Shown: piece by piece, positions 36,760 to 46,693 of the stretch | Numbering within the stretch: position 1 is the first letter of the stretch | Layout: every line of letters begins with the position of its first letter | From: Strongyloides papillosus | Taxonomy: Eukaryota > Nematoda > Chromadorea > Rhabditida > Strongyloididae | Length of the DNA stretch: 64,000 nucleotides | Direction: 5' to 3' | NCBI GenBank assembly: GCA_005656395.1 | Contig: SRSI01000052.1 | Coordinates: forward strand, 558,001-622,000 | Position numbers and translations under genes: made by a program | Notes under the pieces: generated by a model | Databases searched by the model: none | What the model was told of the DNA's origin: nothing | The model's input: only the letters and a program-made list of their open reading frames with translations

Positions 36760-38204
36760 TTAATTTTTTATTTGAGGGCAATTTGTTATCTTAAAGTGCA
36801 TCAATGAAGCATTTATATTAGGTTTACCAATAGTATATTCTTTTGTTCTTGATGATAAAGCACAATGATTTGTTTTAGTAGAAAAAGATATCATTTCACA
36901 TTTATCCTTTCCATTTATACAACTTTTACATAATTTACACATTTCAAAACACTGTTTTATTGAATTTGATTTTACGATCACATCTGGAGAAAATGTTCTT
37001 GGAGAAATTGATACAAAGCAACCTTGTGATAACCCACCCAGTAAAAGAACTTCGTCTCTCAATTTATACATCTTTTTATATCCATTAGTTGGAAAGTTAT
37101 TGTTTATAATTTTTTCATTTCCAGTAACACCTAAAAATGGTTTTATAGTACTTGGTAGAATTAATTTAGATTCATCAACATTCATAGATAAGCTTTCTGT
37201 CGTTACTTCTGGCAAACCAAAATTTTCTAAGATTTTATTTTCATTTTTATTTACATTCATTACTGGTTTTGATGTTGTAGCAAGGGGTGAGTTATATGAA
37301 TCTATTACCATACTGTCAATTACAGGAACATTTTTGGGGGTTGTTGAAAAAATGGTTTTTACTTCATTTGCTGTTATTGTCGGGTCTTGTGCGTCATAGC
37401 CACTAAGCTCTTGTTGTTGTGAGATTTTAATATTTTTAGGAGTAATTTCTGTACTTATAGGAATTATAGTTGGTGTTTGAATAAAAGATATTGGTGTTGT
37501 AGTTAAAATTTTAGACGAAATTTTAAAATTATTTTCATTGTTATCAGGTACTTTAAGGGTTTCATTAAATTGAATATTTGTATTTAAATCTATTGACTTT
37601 TTGAGACATTTATTTTCTATGTATATAGAATCAGCATCAGATGTAAATAACTCAGGCATGGTAGTTTTTGTTTCTGATGACAATACACATGTTTGATCTT
37701 TGGTGTAATACATGACAGCCTTGCATTCAACGTCTCCCACAAGTTTTGTTTCTAAACATATTTGTTTACATTGTTCTTTATCAGAAATATCTTTAATTAA
37801 TTGATCAACAACTCCAATTAATACTTTTCCAGGAAATTCTTCAAAGCATGTACTTGGTGAATCTTTTAAAATGTCTAAAAAATATAAAAATAATACATTG
37901 TGTAAGATATTTTTATAAAAATATATAATTATAACTTGCCATTATTAGTGTGTCTTTTAAATGGTATCAAATTATTATTTTTATCTAAAACAAGATTGCA
38001 GCTGTTTTTTAAAGTCTTAATTACTAATTTTCTGCTTAAAGCTTCTTTATGATTCATACATAATTGAAGACATATAGCAGTTTTCTGACTTTTAACTTTT
38101 GCAATGTCCATAATTTTTAAACATTCTCCTATTTCAGTATTTTGAACTCCAAAAATGATATTTTTATTCAAAAAAATAGTTAAAAAAATATAAAAAAGTA
38201 GCAT
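36760..38204 (-). CDS. Secreted PAN/apple-domain protein
   Basis: Extracellular protein of unknown specific role, about 459 aa. Exons (minus strand) are 38204-37940 and 37874-36760. The intron uses a non-canonical but recognised GC donor (G|GCAAGT) with an ATTTTTTAG acceptor; this is the only junction that keeps frame. The N terminus MLLFYIFLTIFLNKNIIFG is a signal peptide. Three Cys-rich PAN-like modules follow (C..M..AKVKSQKTAICLQLC, then CFEEFPGK...CKQICLET, then GCFVSISPR...CFEMCKLC). A Thr/Pro/Ser-rich, probably O-glycosylated linker separates modules two and three. There is no ZP domain or membrane anchor, unlike NOAH/LET-653-type PAN proteins. Cuticle or matrix function is plausible from family precedent only. 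Confidence 0.75.
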
Positions 38205-38771
38205 ATTATTCTATTGGCAAATTTTTTGATAAAAATAATTTTAATACAGAATATCAAATGTATTTTAACATAATCTAAATTTCTTTTATATGTTTAAATA
38301 GCATATATCCATCCTGTTTGAAGTGCATCAAATCAGCCACTTGAAATGTCAAAAGATTGTAAATTTTATTGTTATGAAAAATTATTATTTATGAACTAAT
38401 ACCAGCTTTAATCATCATTAATATTAAGGATAATTATTTTTTATTGCTTTTACTGTTAAAATATTACTAAATGTAAGGTTAATTTGTAATAAACCTTGAA
38501 AGATTAATATTTAGAAATTTTCATCTTTTTATTTAAAAGTACCATATGAAATATCATTTGAATAGAGTCAAAAAGGTATTTCTTTTTTAATTATTTATAT
38601 TTATTATTAGAAAAAAAAAAGGTTTAAAGGATAAAAGATTAATTAATTTTACACTTTTCTTAATTGTTTATCCTTTCTAACTTATTTTTTTTCTCAAGGT
38701 TAATGTGTTTGTGTTACTGAGACTAACAAAATTTTTAATTTATTTATATAATTTAGGAACAATTAATGTTA
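38205..38771. other. Intergenic region
   Basis: AT-rich spacer between two minus-strand secreted-protein genes. It must contain the PAN gene promoter. Confidence 0.4.
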
Positions 38772-39053
38772 TCACCAATTTGTCGATGGACTGTATGAAT
38801 GCCATGTTGGAGGAGATGGTGGATATGGTGGCCATGGAGCAGAAGGTGGATTTAAAGGTGCTGAATCCCATTTACCATGATGACTATTACTAGGAAATGT
38901 ATAATATCCATATTTAATTCTTCTATAAATGCCATTATTTTCGGTAGTGGTAGGTCTGTTTATGACAACAACTTCAGGATTCCATGAAGGCCATTGAGCT
39001 ACTACTATGTTACAGTTTAGTAAAACAGCTAGTAATAATAAAAGAATACTCAT
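38772..39053 (-). CDS. Small secreted Pro/Trp/Tyr-rich protein
   Basis: Single-exon, 93 aa. MSILLLLLAVLLNCNIVVAQ is a textbook signal peptide. The mature part has no cysteine and is rich in Pro, Trp, Tyr and Ser (WPSWNPEVVV, YGYYTFP, APWPPYPPSPPTWHSYSP). Such composition suits an extracellular structural or cuticle-associated peptide or an antimicrobial-like peptide. I do not recognise the family. There is no dibasic-amidation pattern apart from an RRIKYG site. Confidence 0.65.
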   Translation of the reverse strand: MSILLLLLAVLLNCNIVVAQWPSWNPEVVVINRPTTTENNGIYRRIKYGYYTFPSNSHHGKWDSAPLNPPSAPWPPYPPSPPTWHSYSPSTNW

Positions 39054-39895
39054 AATTGTTTTTTTTAAAATAATTCTAAAAATTCTAATATTTTCTTAAA
39101 TAATATATTTTGACAGAGGAACAAGTTTAATAATATAAATGGAAGACCAATATTAACATTTTAAAATGCTACTAAGTGGAAGATAACAAGTAAAGATAGT
39201 TGATATTTTTAATCTCGTTTATTTAAATGACAAATTTAATAACAAATCCTGTAGTAATTAATATAACAGAATTTAAAGCTAAAAAAACAAGATTAAAAGA
39301 ATCTTTAATGAACAATTAGCAAGATAAATAATAGCTGATAGATATTTTTTTTCTACTCTATAGGAAAAATTATAAATTCTTTAACGATGTTTTAAAAAAA
39401 ATGTAATCAAAAAGTTTTTGATTATGCTTTGTCAAATATTCATATATAATAAATATATTTAAAAAATTTTAATTGTTTGTTTTTAAACAATTTAAGCAAA
39501 TTTTATTATAAAAAGATTGGTGAAACAATATATTATTAACTAAAAAAATATTTATAACATGCTAAATAGAATGTTTAAACAATATGGATAAATTATTAGT
39601 TATGGATAAACAAAATAATTCAATAATATATTATTTAGAAATTTAATTTTATTATATAAAAGAAAAAATATTTTTTTTAAATAGAGTCATTTTTATTTTG
39701 TATACTCTAAAACTGTAAGATTATTTAATGCCAAATATTGAAAAATTTTTTAATATTTACTTGAATATGGAATTTATAATCCTTAATAAATTATAAATTC
39801 ATTTCATTTTTGATTTTCTTTTGATTAACACTTATTGTACTAACTCTTATATTGATATTCGCACAGTAACACATCTTCTATTCATACAGCAACAA
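39054..39895. other. Intergenic region
   Basis: AT-rich; likely promoter of the Pro/Trp/Tyr-rich gene. A short Cys-rich string lies in another frame just 3' of the ShK ORF (about 39840-39905, minus strand) and may be its displaced tail. Confidence 0.35.
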
Positions 39896-40154
39896 TTACT
39901 TGGACATAATAATTTTTGGCAAATATATCATATTACCGGTAAAGATTTTTATAATTGTCATATTACTTGTACTACTACTAGAAGTACAAACTCCGCATGT
40001 ACGTGGGCATTGTGTTCTCATCATTTCTACATATGCTATATTAGTACATAAATGCTTCATAAGGAAACAATTACTATTCAAATCAACACAGGTTTCTGAT
40101 GAAATAAAGATATAGTTGATAAAAAAATTTAAAAATAAATAGTTTTAAATCCAT
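39896..40154 (-). CDS. Small secreted ShK-domain protein, N-terminal frame uncertain
   Basis: The frame ending at 39896 contains one complete six-cysteine ShK module (C-x6-C-x6-C-x12-C-x3-C-x2-C, ending CPRTCGVC), a disulfide fold very common in nematode secreted proteins and not evidence of toxicity. A Ser-rich then hydrophobic tail follows. No ATG-led signal peptide is in this frame. An ATG at 40154 opens a hydrophobic leader one frame away, and the switch coincides with a run of seven A (40121-40127). Either the run is miscounted or an unseen upstream exon joins at the TTTCATCAG before 40096. Function unknown; ShK modules often accompany secreted enzymes or channel modulators. Confidence 0.55.
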
Positions 40155-40812
40155 TGATAGTCGAATAAAATATTTTCACAATATTTTGATGTAATTTATA
40201 TTATTTCAGGATTTTATTTATAATAGTCAAAGTTACTCTACATTACGTGTACATTTTTATAAAAATATATAAAGAATGGTATGTATTTTATTTTATAATT
40301 TTTTCCTTCAATTTTTAAATATAATTTTTTTAGTTAAGTACATATCAATAAAAAGTATTTATGCTTTTATAGTATTAATTTAATCATTCGACCATTATTT
40401 GACTAATAGATCATAAATGATTATAAAAAAATCATTATATACAATGTAAAATTTCTTTTTTATCATTTCCAAAGTAATGCAAAAAAATTTGAAAGAATAA
40501 CTTTTAGCTTTTATTTAATTTAGAGTTTATATTTTATTTTCCAAATGTTGAATGTTAGCATAAATGTATTTTTAAAAATCAAACGATAAATATTTATACG
40601 TTTCTCTTACGAATATTATACTAATTTTGATTATTCCAAATTTTTCGTTCTTATTGAAATTTCAAAAATATAGAATTTAAGAGAAAAAATAATATATTTA
40701 TGGTTAACTTTTATTGATAATAATAAAATTTTAGAGTAATAGTTTTTATCAATTGAAAATATATTTTCTATAAAATTGTAATTATAAAGCATTTGAATGA
40801 TTTTTTTAAAAT
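40155..40812. other. Intergenic region
   Basis: AT-rich spacer between the ShK gene and the 3' end of the guanylyl cyclase. No further exon identified. Confidence 0.4.
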
Positions 40813-42929
40813 TCATGATATAGTACATGTTTTTGATTGAGTTTTTAAGCTTTCATTAATAATAATTTCAGTATCAATATCAGTACCATCTTCTAACTCT
40901 TTATAACCATCTATAGAATTAACATTCTCATCTCTATCTCTCTGTATAATTTCCCAAATACTTTTCTTAAAACTTTTTTTCAAATAGTATGTTTCCATGT
41001 CTCCTTTACCTTTAATAAAAACAGTTCCTCTTTTTTCAAATTTAAACCTGCCGCATTTATTTGCAGCTTCATACGCATTATTACTACAATGAATTCTAGC
41101 CGTTGGACTATGACTTTCCATTCTACTTGCTGTATTTACAGTATCTCCAAATAAACAATATCTTGGCATTTTTGCACCTACAACGCCAGCTACTATTGGT
41201 CCAGAATGTATTCCAGCTCGAATTTGTAATGGTTTCTTCAATACAGGATCTTCAACTGTTCTTGCTTCCCATAACATTCCTAATGCCACATGACATATTA
41301 ATTCACAGTGATTTTCATATACTTCTGGAATTCCTCCTACTGTCATATATGAATCTCCAACAGTTTCTACTTTATAAACATTATGATAGACAACGAGTCT
41401 ATCAAATTTAGTAAATAACTCATTTAATAAATGTACAACATCTTTAGGCTGACAATGTAAAACTATATTATGAAAATTTGGCACGTCACAAAACATAACA
41501 GTTGCTTCTTCATATTCTTTTGCATCAACACTTTTTCCTGATATTAATTGTTGAGCGACAGAAGCTGGAAGCATTTCTTTTAACAAAGCATCTGTTTTTC
41601 CTTTTTCCATTTCTAAGTCCTTAGCCATTTGTTCTAGCTGTTCATTATTAGCTTCTAATTGTAAATTAACCTCAACATCACTTAATCTTTGTTGATTAAG
41701 TAAAATTAAATCTCTTGTAGCATCATGTAACGGCATAGCACTTAATCGCATACCAAATTGTAAAAGTTCTGGTATAGATGTTACATAGGGTGAACAAAGA
41801 TAAATAATATGATTTTTTGATTCTAATAATATCATTTGACCTTTTAATTTTAATTGTTGATTAAGATTACCTTCTAAAGAATTCATATCATTTTCACTTG
41901 GCACTCTACTATTAATTTGTGATGTATTAACCTTTTGAAGATTACTCGGTGGTAATTTTACTTGTAAAACAAACACTGCATTTATAAAATTACAAATATT
42001 ATCAAAATCTAATGGTATTTGTGGTCTCGTTATTTCAAAAATCCGAATTATAGGTGTACCAGGTTCGAGAAGTTCAGGTATAACATGTTTATATAAATCT
42101 TTTCCTGCTTGTACAAGTTTACAATCACGATCAACAATAAAGTGATATGGAAATGCTGCTAAAAAATCACTATGAGATACTCTTAAAACAGAATTGTCGA
42201 GATTAAATTTCTGATCAGTTGATGATATTATTGAACTTGTACTATCTGAGTGTCCTCCGTTAACTATTGATGGATCAACATCAGTTGCATTTCTTGTTGG
42301 TGTCTCTTTAATAAGCATTATTACATGTTCTTCTACACGTTCACCTGTTGACATTTGAACACTTCTTTGTGTCCTTCCAGATATTGATATTGATATTTCG
42401 CTTAGATAAATACGTTTAGCAACTTCACGTAATACACCTTTTACAATTGGATATAAACCTGGACGACCAGTAAAATAATGTAAAGTAATTGATCCGTCAT
42501 CATTTTGTTCACATCTAAATGAAGGACCTCGAAGATTAGCCTTATAAACAACGTGGTCAATAAAATAATGAAGTGAATCTAAATTATCAAGAAATCCTTT
42601 TAAGTCAGGAGACAATGTTCGTAATAATTCGTCCCAACCAATTTCCATTGTATATTCGATAAGAAAAGCACCATACATTTCCCATACTTGCTCTCTGGAC
42701 ATTTTAGCTAATGCAGCAACACTATCAACTAATGCATACGTATCAGAATCAGGATAATAGTGATTAACAATATTTTCTTTTCCACTTTCAAATCCTGCTC
42801 GAACAAGTACATTTGCCCAGAAATCCTCACCATATCTCCGAAACATTAACTGACGAATAGATTCATGGATAAAACCAAACTAAATATGTTTTAAAAATAA
42901 GAGTGTATCTAAATTTAAAAATTTACCAT
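40813..42929 (-). CDS. Atypical soluble guanylyl cyclase (gcy-32/34/35/36 clade)
   Basis: Haem-binding cytosolic cyclase making cGMP from GTP. In C. elegans this clade acts in O2-sensing neurons. 689 aa: exon 1 contributes only the ATG (42929-42927), then a 47-base intron, then one exon 42879-40813. Domains in order: H-NOX ([11 protein letters not shown] start, [13 protein letters not shown] with the proximal His, [23 protein letters not shown]), H-NOX-associated domain, signalling coiled coil ([19 protein letters not shown]) and class III cyclase domain. The catalytic half looks complete: FCDVPNF and ETVGDSYM give both metal Asp, KVE suits guanine recognition, and [14 protein letters not shown] supplies transition-state residues. 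It could therefore work as a homodimer. The haem YxSxR motif reads YFTGR (Ser to Thr). The exact orthologue among gcy-32/34/36 cannot be fixed by eye. Confidence 0.92.
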
Positions 42930-43144
42930 ATTTTAATAAAGTAATTTTTAGAATTATAATATACGAAAATATTGTAGAAAAATTATTTTACAAAAAGTAA
43001 TATACCAAAATAAAAATTTAGAAAGACTTATAAAGCCATCTATTACTTCTAATATATTCTATGTGTTAAAAGGATTTTTTAAATTAATAGTTATCATGCA
43101 ATGATCTAATGACATATGAAATATTAATCAATCACAAACATTTA

Positions 43145-43664
43145 TTATTCTAGAAATTTAACACTTAAATGAATTAAATATTTATAAAAATTATTATTAA
43201 AGTAGAATAAAAAATTAAATAGGATATTTTGCTTAAGTATGGCATTTTCTGAATTACATCTGTCACCAGAACATCCACAAATAATAGGATTTATACTTGC
43301 CTGACAAGTTCGTTCTTGAATATAATTCCTTGAGATCTCTTTATTACTACTTTTTTTTAGAAATATTTTTTTTCGACATCCTCTCATAGTAAATTGTAAA
43401 TTTTCTGATTTACTAACAACTTTTACACATTCATCATTATCATTACAGATGTCAATTGGAATTAAATATTTAAAATTTTCATTTTCCTCATAGAGACATA
43501 GTATATTGACTGGCGGAATGTTAAAATTTTTATAAAGTATATATTTTAATGATAATTGTGCTTCTTTACTTATATGAGCTGGTAACTGAGAAGTACAATT
43601 ATAACATAAAAGTGTATTAATTTTATTAAAGTTTAATTGTAGAAAAATGAAGATACAAAAACAT
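43145..43664 (-). CDS. Ly6/three-finger-like secreted or GPI-anchored protein, start uncertain
   Basis: About 170 aa of Cys-rich extracellular protein: LLCYNC at the start, then spaced cysteines (ICNDNDECVKV, MRGCRKK, RTCQ) and the typical terminal ICGCSGDRCN. This is the Ly6/uPAR (ET-module-like) pattern, as in nematode ODR-2/HOT proteins; it is a fold label, not evidence of toxicity. The last 30 residues are hydrophobic, compatible with a GPI signal. The long frame has no ATG. An ATG at 43664 (or in-line at 43682) begins a hydrophobic leader one frame away, with the switch at a run of five A (43657-43661), so a miscounted homopolymer is likely. It shares strand with the cyclase downstream, about 215 bases apart. 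Confidence 0.6.
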
Positions 43665-43682
43665 TCTTCTTAAAAATAACAT

Positions 43683-44167
43683 AGTAGTTTTTTAATATTT
43701 AAAATATTATTTTATATCAAAATAGTTTAAATATTTTAACTTTTAATCTATCAAAACACTACAAAGCACTTAAAGGAGTGGTTTTTCGTGCATAATATAT
43801 CCATAATGATATATATTTATTTACAACATCTATATAACCTTTTATAAATCCATTACTTCTATATGCCAAAATGGATAGGATTATAAAACTACCTTATAAT
43901 AATGCTTCTACAAATGTTTAAGTGTATCAATTAAAATAGTATATTATAAAAGAGAAATTGAAAATTCATGGGTCTACCATAACAAGATGATGGATTACAT
44001 ATGTCTCTTTTAAATACACCAAGATAATCATAGTGTATAATTATTTTAATTGTTTGTTACCATAGTAACTTTCTTACTTTCTACCACCTTAAATTTACAA
44101 AAAAAAAACTATAAAAAAATTATTTTATACTAAAATAATTCCTAAAACCAGTAGAAATTTATTTTTA
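43683..44167. other. Intergenic region
   Basis: AT-rich spacer between the Ly6-like gene and cytochrome b5. Nothing recognisable. Confidence 0.4.
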
Positions 44168-44603
44168 TTAATTGAATAATAAGTAGTAGACAAAAGCAGC
44201 AATAATTACAAGCATAGCAGGATAAATCATAGCTTCGATTGGTCCTTGTGTAACAATTTCCTGATTTACTTTATCAGTACTTTTCTTTGATGAACTATAA
44301 ACCCATTTTTCTTCTTCAACAATGTCACCAAGAATATATTCGGGTAACATTTGCCTTGCATCAGTTGAGTGACCAACATCTTCAAAAGCTTCTGTTGCAT
44401 CACCACCAGCATGTTCAAGAAGAACTTCACAACCACCAGGATGCTAAAAATTAATTATAAAAAGGTATTCTTCAATTATATAAAATCACCTCATCCAAAA
44501 ATTTAGTTACATCCAAAACTTGGTTGTTAATAATTATCCAACATGATGAAGCTGTTGTATGACCTTTAACTTCTTCCCTCTTAAATACTTTATCTCCAGC
44601 CAT
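44168..44603 (-). CDS. Cytochrome b5, tail-anchored microsomal type
   Basis: Small haem electron carrier serving desaturases, P450s and reductases at the ER membrane. 129 aa from two exons (minus strand: 44603-44490 and 44443-44168, phase 0, 46-base intron, GTGATT donor). The haem domain shows the diagnostic FLDEHPGG (first axial His) and [10 protein letters not shown] (second axial His). The C terminus has a single hydrophobic anchor ([15 protein letters not shown]) with two residues after it, typical of tail-anchored b5. Closest to the C. elegans cytb-5 group; the member cannot be fixed. Confidence 0.93.
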
Positions 44604-46119
44604 AATAATTTATTACTAAAAAAATACTGTATAAATAATTATATATTTTATAATAAAATGGTTTATTAAAAGAATAATATTAAATTATAATCACTATTCA
44701 AAATATTCTTAGTAAGAAAACTAGATAAAAGTTACTGATAACATAAAAAATACAATAATTTACCAACAAAGGATGACTTATATATGTAATAGAAGGTTAC
44801 TTATATTATAAAGATAGGCAGGAGATAAGAAATTAACAATAAAAATTACATTAGAATTTTGATAATAAAAATTTTGTGTTAAAAAAATTATTAAGATTAT
44901 TTTTTATAAAACCTTTTATAGTTCATCAGGAAAATCTTATACGTAATAACTAAAAAATCTTACAAAAAAAAGGTTTAAATATAAATGACAGCCTTTTGAT
45001 TAAAATAAAAGGTATAACAGAAATTAAAAAATAAACAATTAATGTATAAATATTGTTAGACACTATATTTAAATAGACTCTACACATACATTGACAATAA
45101 AAAATCATTTATAACCATATCTTTTAATTAAAAAAGAACTATAAAATTAATCAATTATGAATAAATCATAAACAATCATTAATAAATAATTAAAATATAA
45201 AAATCTATATAAAAATTATTAATATTAACAATAAATAAAACGAAAAACACAAATATTTATTATGAGGACTTAGAAATTACATTATCTATATAACTTTAAC
45301 TAATAAATATATGAAATACTTTTGCAAACTAGGACATTGATTTTTGAATGTCATATATTAAATTTCTATCATATATAAAAATACATGGTAATATGTTCAT
45401 TTTATTTTTTATAGAAAATACAATTATATTAATGAATAAAAAGCTATAAAAAAAGTATGAAAAATTATAAAATCACCATAATTTTATAAAAATATTCTAT
45501 AGTATAAGATATACTAAATTTCATCAAATATTTATTGATTATTCAATGTTTCAAATTCACGTATAGTTACGTTGTCATATTATTTTGTTTGAACATAAGA
45601 ATGATATCTTATTTAAAAGTAGAAAAAAATAAAATCTAATAATAATTGTTATTTAAATAGTAGAATGGGTTAAAAAATTCTAATCATTGTCATTTAAACT
45701 ATTCATTAAATGGGTACATGTATGGTGCTAAAATTATATTTGATTCAACAGTTAAGATGACACTTAGTGCTTTTAATAGGTTGATTGACATATTTATATG
45801 GTATAGTAATTTGGTTTTTCGACCAAACATTACATACAATAATTACCTTTAAGAATATTTTTTAAAATGATTTTCAGCGTTAAAAGTGGTTATAATTGTA
45901 ATATTATGTGATTGAATGTTTATAGTTTGTAGGGAAAATATGTAACTCTTGTGACTTTTTGTAGATAATTTGTGTTTTTAAATAATAATCAGTGATCAAT
46001 TTAAAATTTAACTAGAAATGTCTGCATTTTATTTTAGGGTTTTAATTTAAAAATATTAAAATTATAATTGAAAGAAAGGGATGGAATTTATACTTTTTCT
46101 CCATACAAACAAAATATAC
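44604..46119. other. 1.5 kb AT-rich intergenic region
   Basis: Upstream of cytochrome b5 and downstream of aps-1. A slightly less AT-rich patch at about 45700-45850 shows no usable open frame. Confidence 0.4.
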
Positions 46120-46693
46120 TTAACCAAGGCCATTCTCTTCGAAAATCCTTGTGGAGTTTCTTCTTCTTGAATCATATCTTGACTATTAATACTTTGGAGT
46201 ACTTGTTTTTTACTAGTTTCTTGAACTTCCCCTGCAAGTATAAATTCATCTAACATGAAATAGGCTTTTTCGAAATTAAATATGATATCGAGTTCACATA
46301 CTGATCCAAAATATTTGTCCAAAAGTTCTACATAACGGTGTATTATTTCTAAGCACATCAATTCATTATCTGTTTGTTCAATACCACAACAAAAGTAAAG
46401 AGAAGCATATCTATATTAGAGAAACAAGAATTAAACGTTAAATTATCTACTATTTTTTTATATACCTTACCTTTTATAAACAATTTTTAAATGTTTGTAC
46501 TCAAGAAAGGCACACATTTTAGGCTTGCGTGCCAATATCTGAGCTATCAATTCTCTTGTTATCTTTTTCTTTTCCTAGAATTAGTTAAAAATGTTTCGAT
46601 AAATAATAACATTACCTTTTCAGGATATGGCTTGTACCACTTTTGAAGTCTAAGTTTACTTTGCCGTGAAAATAAAAGCATAAATTCCATCAT
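46120..46693 (-). CDS. aps-1: AP-1 complex sigma subunit, with one-base frame break near the C terminus
   Basis: Small subunit of the clathrin adaptor AP-1, which sorts cargo between trans-Golgi and endosomes. Exons (minus strand): 46693-46616, 46574-46471, 46410-46120. [77 protein letters not shown] and [20 protein letters not shown] match AP-1 sigma almost without gaps. After EEETPQGF the given frame runs into an unrelated tail. One frame over it reads FEENGLG then stop at 46120, as expected for nematode AP-1 sigma (C. elegans ends FFEDHGLG). The switch is at a run of four A on the plus strand (46142-46145), so one base is probably missing. Corrected length 157 aa, the family norm. ENEL-type details favour AP-1 over AP-2 or AP-3. 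Confidence 0.95.

Noticed and set aside
37925..37945. Frameshift in the PAN-domain gene
   Set aside because: A GC-AG intron with an ideal GCAAGT donor restores the frame without any indel.
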